A stretch of 50,141 nt of DNA from Bacillota bacterium (GCA_012728785.1 JAAYEK010000066.1:1-50141); one strand, 5' to 3'. Numbered from the stretch's first letter, positions 33,614-43,110 are shown. A program made the numbers and translations. Notes: a model not told the origin generated them from the sequence alone.

Positions 33614-34834
33614 ATGCGAAAAAAGATTCTGTTTGTGAACGATTCGGCAACCACCCAAAATATGCGAGAGATGTTAGATCAGATGGTGGAATTTTGGGAA
33701 ATGCAATTTGTACAAGATGAAACAAGTATTTGGGGAAGATTGGAAAGCCAGGACTATGATGTAATAGTACTAAACTTAAGAACACCGGAAGTAAATGGTA
33801 TAGAATTATTCGAGCGTGTCAAGGAACATTATCCGCAACTGGTAAGGGTAATGATTGCCGGACCATCCGATCAAGAGATAGTATTGAGAGCGATCCGTTT
33901 TAATCATCATATAATTGCTGAACCCTTTAATCCCCACTCTTTAATGAGTTTAATCAACCGTTCTTGTCAATTACGGGATATTTTGCGGGATGAAAAATTA
34001 AAACAAAGTATTGCCCGGATAAGCAATTTACCGAGTCTGCCCAGTTTATATCAGCAGATTATTTCTGAATTACAATCGCCCCGGGTTTCGGTGAAAAGAG
34101 TGGCGGACCTAATCGCCCAGGATGTAACCATGACTGCTAAGATCTTGCAACTGGTCAACTCGGCATTTTTTAGTTTGCCGCAAAAGATTATCAATCCTCA
34201 TCAAGCCGTTGTATTACTGGGAATCGACATTATCAAAGGGCTAGTCCTTCACGTCCATATTTTTTCTTCCTTCAAAGTAGACTCTCAAATAAAGAATTTT
34301 TCCATTGAAGCCCTCTCCAAACATAGCTTACTAGTGGCCAAACTAGCAAGGGAGATCGTTTTAGCCGAAACAAGTGTGCGCAGCATGGAAGATGACGCGC
34401 TAGTGGCGGGCTTGTTACATGATATCGGAAAATTGGCCTTGCTTCGGGATCCGGACCGCTATAACCAGGTGATGGCTCACTGTCAATCAAGGAAATGTAA
34501 TCATTATCAAGGGGAGTACGAAGTTTTAGGAGCATCTCATGCCGAGATGGGGGCATATTTATTGGACCTTTGGGGGATACCGGAACCGGTTGTCCAAGCG
34601 ATTGCTTTTCATCATAATCCCTCAAAAGCTATGGAAACCAACTTTTCGGTATTAACCGCGGTGCATGCCGCCAATGTATTGATTAATCGAAAAAAGCATG
34701 ATGGTGACCAATACCCGGGGCTAGATCTGTTTTACTTATTATCGATCCGTAAAAAAGAGGAGATCTCCAAATGGGAGGAGATTCACCGTCGGTTTAAGGA
34801 AAACAGGGATATTCAACTGGTATCCGGCAAGTAA
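33614..34834 (+). CDS. degenerate receiver plus HDOD signalling protein
   Basis: A 406-aa two-domain protein. Residues 1-120 have a CheY-like fold, but the phospho-acceptor Asp is Asn54 (VLNLRTPEVNG), the acidic pair reads ND, and the conserved Lys of KPF is Glu103 (AEPF), so it should not be phosphorylated normally. Residues about 135-340 form an HDOD domain (SLPSLPSLYQQI, VNSAFF, LLHDIGKLALL). HDOD proteins link signalling to motility, biofilm or nucleotide second messengers, with no settled activity. GGAGG precedes ATG 33614; the longer frame to 33473 overlaps the promoter region. Confidence 0.85.
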   Translation: MRKKILFVNDSATTQNMREMLDQMVEFWEMQFVQDETSIWGRLESQDYDVIVLNLRTPEVNGIELFERVKEHYPQLVRVMIAGPSDQEIVLRAIRFNHHIIAEPFNPHSLMSLINRSCQLRDILRDEKLKQSIARISNLPSLPSLYQQIISELQSPRVSVKRVADLIAQDVTMTAKILQLVNSAFFSLPQKIINPHQAVVLLGIDIIKGLVLHVHIFSSFKVDSQIKNFSIEALSKHSLLVAKLAREIVLAETSVRSMEDDALVAGLLHDIGKLALLRDPDRYNQVMAHCQSRKCNHYQGEYEVLGASHAEMGAYLLDLWGIPEPVVQAIAFHHNPSKAMETNFSVLTAVHAANVLINRKKHDGDQYPGLDLFYLLSIRKKEEISKWEEIHRRFKENRDIQLVSGK

Positions 34835-34883
34835 GCAGCTAGCAATGTTAAGCAAGACAGTCACCGGATAGAGGTAAAAGAAG

Positions 34884-37010
34884 CTAGTGATCGCGGAATA
34901 ATTTCCGGAGCCATTTTAGAAAACTCTTTTCATGGCATAAATCGCATATTTCCACCGGTTGTTCGTTAAAGGGGAAAGTTTTTTCTTCGGTGCGGCAATG
35001 AAGCCCGGGAAGCAGCCCAGTTTTTCGGCAGACTTCCAGCTTGACAAATCGATGTTTAGAACAATATTCACTTGGTTCGGTGCCGGCTAGAAAATATTCT
35101 TGGATCTGTTCACAAAAGGCAGTCCCTTTGGCGCCGGTCTCTTTGCAAATCAGTACTTTAACAATTTCGTTGGGAATCACAAAGTCGAGTTTGGGTTTAT
35201 CGGCTAAGGCCTTTTTGACGAAATTAACCCAAATGGGAGCGGCGATTCGGTTCCCTGATCCGGGAAGCGGTCGTTGGTTTCGATCACAACCGACAAACAC
35301 CGAAACTAACAAATCCGGAGTATAGCCAATAAACCATGCGTCACGATTATCTTCGGTAGTTCCGGTTTTACCTGCTGCGGGCCGATCAACTAAACTACCA
35401 ACATTGGCGGCGGTCCCTCCTTCTGCAAAAACTCCGGTTAAGGCTTGAGTGACCAAATAAGCTACTCCGGGATTTAAAACCGGGGTTTGGGTGGAAGATG
35501 CTTGATAGAGCAGCCTGCCTTTATGGTCAAAGATCCGCCGAATCGTGGTGGGTTGAATTTGACCGCCACCGTTGGCCAGTGGTAGATAAGCTTTGGTTAT
35601 TTCCAAAGGGGACACCTCCCCCGACCCTAATGCTAATGAAAGATGTTTTGGTAAGGAAGAGCTAATCCCTAGACGTTTCGCCATATCTAAAACCGATTCT
35701 AACCCTAATTGATGAAGAAGTTTGACAGCAACTACATTACTAGAACATGCCAGAGCGTTTCTAAGGGACAACAGTCCTCTTTCCTCCGGGTTGTGACTGT
35801 CTAAGGGTTGGTAAACCTCCGTCCCTAAGTCGTATGACTGAGGGGCGGTATCAATCATACTGGCTAGAGTATACTTTTCGTTGAGGGCCGTCGCATATAA
35901 AATCGGTTTAAAGGAAGAGCCTGGTTGCCGTTTGGCTTGGACAGCCCGATTAAATTTGGATTTTGAGTAGTCGGTCCCTCCCACTAAAGCCAGGATTTGT
36001 CCGTTGCGCGGATTGATCGCAATCAGGGCGCCCTGAGGCTGAACCAAACCGTTGGAGTCATGCAATAGTATGGGTAAGCCTTTGGACAATGACTTTTCTG
36101 CCAAGTTTTGGAGCTTTAAATCCAGGGTAGACTCGATTTTTAATCCCCCGGTATAAATCAGACCTTGAGATTTAGGGAAAATTTGATTCAGTTCCGACTG
36201 GAGCAGATCTAAAAAATAAGGGGCTTGTTGTTCCCTGGTATGAAGGCCCGGCAAATTAAGTTGCTGGCGGGAGTATTCCGCAAATTCGGCCTCGGTCAAA
36301 TAATTACAAGCAACCATTCTTCGTAAAACTTGCTTTAGGCGTTTGCGGGCGGCATTTTTATGGTTATAGGGCGAATAATAGGCCGGCCCTTTAGGTAATC
36401 CGGCCAACAACGCCATTTCCCCTTGGTTTAAATCCTCCAGTTCTTTGCCGAAATAGGTTGTGGCGGCAATTTTGATGCCATAGGCGCCGTGGCCAAAATA
36501 AATTTGATTCAAGTAATTTTCCAGGATCTGATCTTTCGAGAGATACAGCTCTACTTTTACGGTATAGAACAGTTCTTTCAGTTTTCGAATCAAGGTCCTT
36601 TTTTGGTCCAGATAAGCATTTTTAACTAATTGTTGAGTGATGGTGCTGGCGCCTTGTTCAAGACGTTGATGGATTAAATTATTGATCAGCGCTTTACCAA
36701 TTCGTCCCAGGTTAATACCGCGATGATGGTAAAAACGGTGATCTTCGACAGCTAAAAACGCTTGGCGTAAAAAAAGTGGGACCCTTTCCAGAGAAACGGG
36801 AAGGCGGTTCTGGAGATAAAAAGTGGCGATCAGATTTTGTTCGCAATCATAAACTTCCGAAGCAGTCGGCATTAATGACGATGGTAACGGAAGATAAAAA
36901 AAGATTAAGGTTGTCAAACAAAGGGTGAAAATCATGAAAAGCAAAGCTTGTTTCCAGGATAGTTTGGCAAAGGGTGTTTTATTCCAGTATTGTTTGATCT
37001 GTTCGACCAT
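34884..37010 (-). CDS. class A penicillin-binding protein (PBP1A type)
   Basis: A 708-aa bifunctional peptidoglycan synthase. A single membrane anchor (residues about 20-42) is followed by the GT51 glycosyltransferase domain (AVEDHRFYHHRGI, GASTITQQLVKN, YLNQIYFGHGAYGI) and the transpeptidase with SSFKP (SxxK), SSNVV (SxN) and KTGTTED (KTG). The C-terminal 90 residues contain six cysteines in CKETGAKG, CRKTGLLPG and CDLC contexts, a small PASTA-less tail common in Clostridia. AAAGGA precedes the ATG. It is transcribed away from the cheD promoter region. Confidence 0.93.
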   Translation of the reverse strand: MVEQIKQYWNKTPFAKLSWKQALLFMIFTLCLTTLIFFYLPLPSSLMPTASEVYDCEQNLIATFYLQNRLPVSLERVPLFLRQAFLAVEDHRFYHHRGINLGRIGKALINNLIHQRLEQGASTITQQLVKNAYLDQKRTLIRKLKELFYTVKVELYLSKDQILENYLNQIYFGHGAYGIKIAATTYFGKELEDLNQGEMALLAGLPKGPAYYSPYNHKNAARKRLKQVLRRMVACNYLTEAEFAEYSRQQLNLPGLHTREQQAPYFLDLLQSELNQIFPKSQGLIYTGGLKIESTLDLKLQNLAEKSLSKGLPILLHDSNGLVQPQGALIAINPRNGQILALVGGTDYSKSKFNRAVQAKRQPGSSFKPILYATALNEKYTLASMIDTAPQSYDLGTEVYQPLDSHNPEERGLLSLRNALACSSNVVAVKLLHQLGLESVLDMAKRLGISSSLPKHLSLALGSGEVSPLEITKAYLPLANGGGQIQPTTIRRIFDHKGRLLYQASSTQTPVLNPGVAYLVTQALTGVFAEGGTAANVGSLVDRPAAGKTGTTEDNRDAWFIGYTPDLLVSVFVGCDRNQRPLPGSGNRIAAPIWVNFVKKALADKPKLDFVIPNEIVKVLICKETGAKGTAFCEQIQEYFLAGTEPSEYCSKHRFVKLEVCRKTGLLPGLHCRTEEKTFPFNEQPVEICDLCHEKSFLKWLRKLFRDH

Positions 37011-37176
37011 GGAGTTTCCTTTCGAATTACATAGGGACGACTATTAAATTAATATGTCCTTACCATCTATTTTTATGAGACTTTTTGAAGTGATCTCGGT
37101 CAAATTAATACATGGTTTTAAATGAATCCAATTTGGCTTGGAGTTGTTTTTTAAAGATGGAAGCCTAATTATTGAT

Positions 37177-37204
37177 TCAAGAAATCCGTATTGTAAACCG
37201 ATAA
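37177..37204 (+). promoter_or_regulatory. sigma-D (FliA)-type promoter of the che operon
   Basis: TCAA (37177-37180), a 16-base spacer and ACCGATAA (37197-37204): 10 of 12 consensus positions. The -10 octamer is identical to that before the HDOD gene. It lies 50 bases upstream of cheD. Confidence 0.6.
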
Positions 37205-37256
37205 AATATGGGAGTAGGCTCGTTTTTGATCAATAAGAATCCGGAGCTTTCCTTAA

Positions 37257-37760
37257 ATGCTAAGTGATAAAAAAATTGTGACTATTTATAGTGGTACTTA
37301 TTATGTATCAGATGATCCTCAAGTGGTAATCCATACTTTACTAGGTTCATGCATTGCGGTCTGCCTCTTTGATAATGAAAACCACATCGGCGGAATGAAC
37401 CATTTTTTATTACCGGAAGAAAATCCAGCTAGAAAGCGGTTATTCAAGCCCGATTCAGGTTGGTTTGGTTTAGATTCGATGGAAGCAATGATCGGCCGTG
37501 TATTGGAGCTGGGAGGGGTTTTTTCCAACTTAAAAGCCAAAGTATTCGGCGGGGGTCAGGTAGTTGATAATCTTACCCCTTTTAATATTAATTTGGCGGA
37601 AGCTAATATCAAGTTTATCCTTTCTTATCTCAGCGAAAAAAAAATACCGGTAATAGTCAAGGATGTAGGCGGGCGCTATGGACGGAAGGTCTTATATTAC
37701 TTAGAAGACCATTCTGTTTTGGTCCAGCGCTTGGAGAAGGAGCTGAAGTTGGATGTCTGA
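37257..37760 (+). CDS. cheD: chemoreceptor glutamine deamidase CheD
   Basis: A 167-aa CheD. TLLGSCIAVCLFD holds the catalytic cysteine, GGMNHFLLP the histidine, and KVFGGGQV the conserved glycine loop. CheD deamidates Gln residues of receptors and, in Bacillus, is controlled by CheC, which is absent from this window. It is first in an operon with cheA, cheW, cheR and cheB; its stop overlaps the cheA start by eight bases. Start ATG 37257 with GGAG about ten bases upstream. Confidence 0.93.
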   Translation: MLSDKKIVTIYSGTYYVSDDPQVVIHTLLGSCIAVCLFDNENHIGGMNHFLLPEENPARKRLFKPDSGWFGLDSMEAMIGRVLELGGVFSNLKAKVFGGGQVVDNLTPFNINLAEANIKFILSYLSEKKIPVIVKDVGGRYGRKVLYYLEDHSVLVQRLEKELKLDV

Positions 37761-39729
37761 CATAACTAATATGGATGAAACGTTGGTTTTATTGTTTAAA
37801 AATGAGACCAGGGAACAATTGGAACGCTTCACTGAGATTATGTTACACCTAGAACAAGATCCGGACCAACAAGGTGATGTGATAAATGAGTTGTTTCGGT
37901 TAGCCCATAATGTTAAGGGTTCCGCCGGGATGATGGGTTTGAATGAGCTCAAAGAAATTATGCATCAAGTGGAGAACCTATTTGACGGGGTCCGTAAAAC
38001 CCTGATTACTTTAGACTCAGAAAAGATTGATGACTTGATTGAATTTAGCGATTGCGTCCTTAAGTACATCGATGGGGGACACTGGGACCAGGCGGCAGAA
38101 ATCAGCCCCTGGAAAGAAAAGTTTCATTTTCAAAGTGAACCAGACGGGTTACCCAAAGACCGCTATAATAATAATTTGATCTTAAGTGAAGCTGAAAAAC
38201 AAGAAGTCGCCATATGGCAAACTTCCGGCAAGGCTGTCTATGGAGTTGAGCTTCAATTTTCGTTGGATGCAAATATGAAGTCCGCGTCAGCATTGGTTTT
38301 TGTCAAATATCTTGAAAAGTATGGTTCAATCTATAAAATGGTCCCCTCCATCAAGGAGTTGGCGGCTGAGAAATTCGATATTTTCAAGGCGATTCTCTTT
38401 GCGGAAAATTCTTTAACTCCGGAACAAGAGCAAACTGTGATCACTTACCCAGTGAACGATGTTTTGGAAACAAGGCTTCGCAAATGGGTTTATCGTCCGG
38501 AGGAAGCCAAAAATGAAACTAAGGCCTTCCAAGAGATCCAAGAGCATCAAGAACAGGTAACGGTGGGATACGGAGAACGTTCCATAAGAGTTGAACCAGG
38601 CAAAATTGACAAACTAGTCAATAATATTGGAGAATTACTCAATATTAAGGCTAATTTGAAACAATTAACCCAACTAGGGTATCAAGGACGGACTACCTGG
38701 GAGCAATTAACGAAAGCCGTCCAAAAACTCGATCAACTGATTGCCATTTTTCATGAAGATGTTATGGATTTACGGATGGTACCGGTACGGCAGCTGTTTG
38801 CGCGGTTTCCCAAAATAATCCGGGATGTTGCTAAGAGGAATAATAAACAAGTAGAATTGATTATTTTTGGTGAAGATACGGAGATTGATAAACAAATCGC
38901 TGAGAATTTGGTAGATCCGTTAACCCATATGATCCGTAATGCGGTTGACCATGGGTTGGAAAATGGCGCTGAAAGAATCGCCGCCGGTAAACCGGAGGTT
39001 GGCCGGATTAAATTAGGGGCCTATCAAGACGGTGACTATATTGTGATTAGTATCGGCGATGACGGAAAAGGGCTTAACCCAAAGCTGATCAGAGATAAGG
39101 CGGTTAAGAACGGTCTGATCAAAAATGATCAGCAATTGAGTGAGGATGAACTAATTAAACTGGTGTTTGCTCCTGGGTTCTCCACCGCTACAAAGGTCAG
39201 TGACATTTCAGGCCGCGGCGTGGGAATGGATGTGGTTGCAAACAGTATTAATCTTTTAAAAGGGGACATTGAAGTAAATACTCAACTTAACCGGGGAACG
39301 ACTTTTCTACTTAAAGTGCCTTTGACCTTGGCTATTATTCAGACTTTATTAGTTAAGATCGGCGATCAATCTTTCGGGATTCCTTCCGGTGATGTACTGG
39401 AAAGCCTGATTATTCAAGGAAATGAGGTCCATACTGTTGCCGATCAAATGATTTATAACTGGCGTCAGGATGCTTTTCCCATAATTGATCTGCGGAAGCG
39501 ATTCGGGGTCCAAAATGATACGGAAGCGGATCAAATTCCTTTGGTAGTGTTTAAAAACGGCTACGGTAAGATGGGTTTGATTGTGGATGAATTGATCGGT
39601 CAGGAAGAAGTGGTGATTAAGCAAATTAATCCGGCTTTTCCCAATAACCCGACTATTGCCGGGGCCGCAATTTTAGGCGACGGTGAAATCGCATTAATGA
39701 TCAATGTTCATAGTATTCAATCAAATTAA
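37753..39729 (+). CDS. cheA: chemotaxis histidine kinase CheA
   Basis: A 658-aa kinase. P1: LAHNVKGSAGMMGL with phospho-acceptor His52. A P2-like segment spans about 155-235. P3 dimerisation starts at SIRVEPGKIDKLVNNIGELL. P4 kinase: N box PLTHMIRNAVDHGLE, G1 GDDGKGL, F box FAPGFSTA, G2 SGRGVGMDVV. P5 CheW-like regulatory domain from about residue 520. One HPt only. It phosphorylates CheY and CheB in the receptor array. The start overlaps cheD by eight bases. Confidence 0.95.
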   Translation: MSDITNMDETLVLLFKNETREQLERFTEIMLHLEQDPDQQGDVINELFRLAHNVKGSAGMMGLNELKEIMHQVENLFDGVRKTLITLDSEKIDDLIEFSDCVLKYIDGGHWDQAAEISPWKEKFHFQSEPDGLPKDRYNNNLILSEAEKQEVAIWQTSGKAVYGVELQFSLDANMKSASALVFVKYLEKYGSIYKMVPSIKELAAEKFDIFKAILFAENSLTPEQEQTVITYPVNDVLETRLRKWVYRPEEAKNETKAFQEIQEHQEQVTVGYGERSIRVEPGKIDKLVNNIGELLNIKANLKQLTQLGYQGRTTWEQLTKAVQKLDQLIAIFHEDVMDLRMVPVRQLFARFPKIIRDVAKRNNKQVELIIFGEDTEIDKQIAENLVDPLTHMIRNAVDHGLENGAERIAAGKPEVGRIKLGAYQDGDYIVISIGDDGKGLNPKLIRDKAVKNGLIKNDQQLSEDELIKLVFAPGFSTATKVSDISGRGVGMDVVANSINLLKGDIEVNTQLNRGTTFLLKVPLTLAIIQTLLVKIGDQSFGIPSGDVLESLIIQGNEVHTVADQMIYNWRQDAFPIIDLRKRFGVQNDTEADQIPLVVFKNGYGKMGLIVDELIGQEEVVIKQINPAFPNNPTIAGAAILGDGEIALMINVHSIQSN

Positions 39730-39762
39730 TCCAAGCCGTTATCATGCCGGGAGGATTGTCTA

Positions 39763-40602
39763 ATGATTAAAATTAATCATTCGGTTATGGAAGATAGTTC
39801 CGGCGCTGTGAAAGAGAGCCGGACCGAACCGCATGTTATCTTTAGGGTTAATACTGAAGAATTCGGGGTTGAGGCCAAAAAAGTATTGGAACTGGTAAAG
39901 TATATGCCTCCATTATCGATAACCAATAATTATTATAACGCCTTCGGAATGACGGTTTTTCGCGGAAAAATGGTCCCCATAGTAGATCTGCGAATGGTAT
40001 TTGGCTTAGAACAGCCGGCCTATAATGACCATACAGTAATAATCATGGTTGAGTCGATGATTAGTGATTTTGGAATCATCGCCGAGCAAGTAATGGATCT
40101 CAGTTATTTTCCCGTTACCTCCATCAAGACAGTAGCTAGTTATAATTTGGGGGAGAAAACCGAGTATTTAAAGAGTGTTGCGAATATCGACGGACGATTA
40201 ATCTTATTGATTGATCCTGAAAAAATGCTTGAACTCAAGCAGGAACAACCCGGCCTTGAGACAGTTGTTCAATACCCAGCTAAACTTGAGATGTCAAGTA
40301 TTGCGGAGGGAGCCCCAAGTATTGCAGGAGTCGAGGAGACTATACCTGAGGTTAATCAAATGGGGGACGAAAAACCAGCCGCTTATTTAGTTGATCAGCA
40401 AGAACTAGATGACCTTTTGAAGGAGCTTGAACCTAAACCGGAAGAAAAATGGGAGCCGACGCCTGCAATAAATGAGGCGAAAAAAGATTTGGAAGGTACT
40501 GGTGAGACGGTTCCGGATCGATCTAGCGATGATTCTGAAGCTGCTCTGATGAAGGCGGAACAAGTAACGCAGAGTTTAGCCGAGGAGAACTATCATGATT
40601 AA
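39763..40602 (+). CDS. cheW: CheW coupling protein with long acidic tail
   Basis: A 279-aa protein. Residues about 22-165 are a CheW/SH3-like domain (HVIFRVNTEEFGVEAKKVLELVKYMP, FRGKMVPIVDLR, DGRLILLIDPEKML) that links receptors to CheA. The next ~115 residues are an unusual Glu/Pro-rich, probably disordered extension containing a short predicted helix (DQQELDDLLKELEPKPEE). A typical CheW is ~150 aa. GGGAGG precedes the ATG; the stop overlaps cheR by eight bases. Confidence 0.88.
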   Translation: MIKINHSVMEDSSGAVKESRTEPHVIFRVNTEEFGVEAKKVLELVKYMPPLSITNNYYNAFGMTVFRGKMVPIVDLRMVFGLEQPAYNDHTVIIMVESMISDFGIIAEQVMDLSYFPVTSIKTVASYNLGEKTEYLKSVANIDGRLILLIDPEKMLELKQEQPGLETVVQYPAKLEMSSIAEGAPSIAGVEETIPEVNQMGDEKPAAYLVDQQELDDLLKELEPKPEEKWEPTPAINEAKKDLEGTGETVPDRSSDDSEAALMKAEQVTQSLAEENYHD

Positions 40603-41419
40603 TCAGTCTCGGGAAGCAACTGATCGGGAAATCGAAGAAATTTGCCGGGTACTTAATCAAAGACTGGGCTTTAATTATACCTTACAAAAAAAATATTTGG
40701 TCCAATCCCGTCTCAACAAAAGGCTGAACGATCTTAACCTGAATAGTTATCAAGCCTATATGGATCTGGTAAAGCAAGATCTGGGGGAATTTAATAAGCT
40801 GGTATCTTTAGTAACCACTAATGTAACCAGTTTCTTTAGGGAAGCGGACCAATTTCAGATCTTACGGCAAGAATTACTTCCTAATATATTGGCTAATATC
40901 AAAAAAGATAACAAGATTAGGTGCTGGTCGGCAGGATGCTCTTCCGGCGAGGAAGCATATACGCTGGCGATTGTGATTAATGAAACCCTTGAAAAGGGAT
41001 GGGACCTTCGGGTCCTTGCTTCTGATATCAGTACCGTTAAGTTAAAGGAAGGGATGGCTGGAATATACCCGCAGGAAAGGATGGTAAGAATACCCCAAGA
41101 ATTGCAGGGGAAATATTTCACACCGTTGATCAGGAATCCAGGATATTATCAAGTGAAACCGGGCTTGCGTGACCAAATTTGCTTTCGCAAGCTTAATCTG
41201 GTCGAAGCAATGGATGTCCCGGACCGGATCCGGTTTGACTTGATTTTATGTAGAAATGTGTTTATTTATTTGACTCCCAGATATCAAGAGAAAGCGATCA
41301 ACAGTTTTTATTATTATTTAAAAGATAAGGGCTATTTATTTCTGGGCCATTCGGAATCATTAAATTATGAAGACCAAAGATGGATACCTTTAAAAAAAAG
41401 TATTTACCGGAAGATGTAA
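40595..41419 (+). CDS. cheR: chemotaxis protein methyltransferase CheR
   Basis: A 274-aa SAM-dependent methyltransferase that methylates receptor glutamates. The N-terminal all-helical domain (LNQRLGFNYTLQKKYLVQSRLNKRL) precedes the SAM-binding domain with RCWSAGCSSGEEAYTLAI, TNVTSFFREADQF and LDLILCRNVFIYLT-like RFDLILCRNVFIYL. It is translationally coupled to cheW and ends 12 bases before cheB. Confidence 0.95.
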   Translation: MINQSREATDREIEEICRVLNQRLGFNYTLQKKYLVQSRLNKRLNDLNLNSYQAYMDLVKQDLGEFNKLVSLVTTNVTSFFREADQFQILRQELLPNILANIKKDNKIRCWSAGCSSGEEAYTLAIVINETLEKGWDLRVLASDISTVKLKEGMAGIYPQERMVRIPQELQGKYFTPLIRNPGYYQVKPGLRDQICFRKLNLVEAMDVPDRIRFDLILCRNVFIYLTPRYQEKAINSFYYYLKDKGYLFLGHSESLNYEDQRWIPLKKSIYRKM

Positions 41420-41431
41420 GAGGAGATGGCG

Positions 41432-42493
41432 ATGGGGACAAAGAATCGTGTTTTAGTAATTGATGATTCGGCATTATTCCGAAAAATACTCACCGATATA
41501 ATTAACTCCTCCCCTGATCTGGAAGTGGCGGCGTCCTTGGGAAATCCGGTCGAAGCTTTGGAACTGATCAAAAATGAAAAGTTTGACGTGGTGACCTTGG
41601 ACGTGGTAATGCCCAAAATGGACGGGCTGGAATTGTTAGCACGAATAATGGAATTTAAACCATTGCCGGTGATCATGATTAGCTCTTGGACTCAGGTCAA
41701 TAGTCAAATAGGGATTAAGTCCTTGGAATTAGGAGCGGTGGATATCATCGCCAAACCCCAAAACAATTATCAGGAAGGAATTAGGCTGCTAGAGAAGGAA
41801 ATTCTTACTAAATTAAGGACGGCAGTCAGAGCCAAGGTGGGAAAGCCTTCAGCTTGGACCCCGGCTTCTTCCGTACGGGTCGGGGAACTACCCCAAAATC
41901 TACTTTCGAAACGTATTATAGCCATTGGCGCTTCCACCGGAGGGACTACCGCGATCGGGGAAATTATTAAAATGCTGGATCCGGATTTACCGGGAATATT
42001 GATTATTCAGCATATGCCGGCGATGTTTACCGGCGCTTTCGCCCAGACGTTAGACCAAAACGGGGCAATCCGGGTCAAAGAGGCTGAGGACGGGGAGGAG
42101 ATCACTGGAGGGAAAGCCTTAGTAGCTCCCGGAGGAAAAAATTTGGCCCTGGTTAGACTGGGGCAAGGATACCGAGTGAAACTTGGGCAACCGGTGAACA
42201 ATACTTTTTATACCCCTTCAATTGATTATACTTTTTTATCTTTGGCCCAGTTGGGAAAAGAAGCAATGGGAGTGGTTCTTACGGGTATGGGGGCCGATGG
42301 GGCCAAAGGATTAAAGGCCATGCGTGATCAAGGGTCTTTTACCATCGCTCAGGATGAAAAAAGTTCGGTAGTGTATGGAATGCCCCAAAAAGCCGCGGAA
42401 CTTGGCGGAGCGCTTAAAATCGTTCCTTTAGATAGAATAGCGATGGAGATTAATCAATGGGGGAGAACAACTAGAGTTGCGGGAGAAATTTAG
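41432..42493 (+). CDS. cheB: chemotaxis methylesterase/response regulator CheB
   Basis: A 353-aa CheB. The receiver domain (VLVIDDSALFRK, phospho-acceptor Asp57 in TLDVVMPKMDG, lysine in AKPQ) regulates a C-terminal methylesterase with IGASTGGTTAI (catalytic Ser), IIQHMP (His) and GMGADGAKGL (Asp). The linker is about 40 residues. AGGAG at 41421-41425 fits the second ATG at 41432 better than the ATG at 41426. Last gene of the overlapping che run; cheY follows after a 148-base gap. Confidence 0.94.
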   Translation: MGTKNRVLVIDDSALFRKILTDIINSSPDLEVAASLGNPVEALELIKNEKFDVVTLDVVMPKMDGLELLARIMEFKPLPVIMISSWTQVNSQIGIKSLELGAVDIIAKPQNNYQEGIRLLEKEILTKLRTAVRAKVGKPSAWTPASSVRVGELPQNLLSKRIIAIGASTGGTTAIGEIIKMLDPDLPGILIIQHMPAMFTGAFAQTLDQNGAIRVKEAEDGEEITGGKALVAPGGKNLALVRLGQGYRVKLGQPVNNTFYTPSIDYTFLSLAQLGKEAMGVVLTGMGADGAKGLKAMRDQGSFTIAQDEKSSVVYGMPQKAAELGGALKIVPLDRIAMEINQWGRTTRVAGEI

Positions 42494-42550
42494 TGTTTGA
42501 CTTAAGGAAGACTGCGAAGTATCATTATCATAAAAAAGATTATAGAAGCT

Positions 42551-42587
42551 GGTTTCATAAATATGATAATTATCCAATTATGAAACC
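42551..42587. promoter_or_regulatory. 10-bp inverted repeat in the cheB-cheY gap
   Basis: GGTTTCATAA (42551-42560) and TTATGAAACC (42578-42587) are perfect complements around 17 AT-rich bases that include GATAATTATC, itself palindromic. T-rich DNA follows. It may be a weak terminator for cheB or a protein site upstream of cheY. Confidence 0.45.
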
Positions 42588-42641
42588 GACATATTTTATC
42601 CCCCCCTTTTTTATTTTTGATCCCTGGAAAAGAGGTGTGCT

Positions 42642-42998
42642 ATGAAGATCTTAGTAGTTGACGATGCTAACTTAGCCCGAGCAATGCTCAGAAAGATACT
42701 TGAAGATAACGGTTTTAAGGAAGTGTTGGAAGCTGCCAGCGGAATGGAAGCCATCGACCTTTATCAAGAACACCATCCGGCGTTGGTGACTATGGATATT
42801 ACGATGCCGGAGATGGATGGAATAACCGCGATAAAAAAAATCAGAGAGATTGACCCTAATGCCAACATTATTGTCTGTAGCGCTTTAGGCCAGAAAGAAG
42901 TAATTATGGAAGCTATCGAAGCCGGGGCCAAACATTTTTTAGTAAAACCTTTTGAGGCTGATCAAGCGATTAAAATCATTAAGGCGTTGTTAAGTTAG
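42642..42998 (+). CDS. cheY: response regulator CheY
   Basis: A 118-aa stand-alone receiver. LVVDDAN supplies the acidic pair, Asp52 in VTMDITMPEMDG the phosphorylation site, VCSALGQ the switch Ser, and LVKPF the conserved Lys. Phospho-CheY binds the flagellar switch. AGAGGTG precedes the ATG. It is separated from cheB by a spacer containing an inverted repeat, so it may have its own promoter. Confidence 0.92.
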   Translation: MKILVVDDANLARAMLRKILEDNGFKEVLEAASGMEAIDLYQEHHPALVTMDITMPEMDGITAIKKIREIDPNANIIVCSALGQKEVIMEAIEAGAKHFLVKPFEADQAIKIIKALLS

Positions 42999-43110
42999 GT
43001 GGGCTTTTGGCAGGTACGAATTTTTTGGGGATGATCTGATTAGGATTATTGATTAGGATGACTATTTGAAATAAAAATGAGGATTCGATAAAGGGAACGG
43101 AGTGTTGGGA

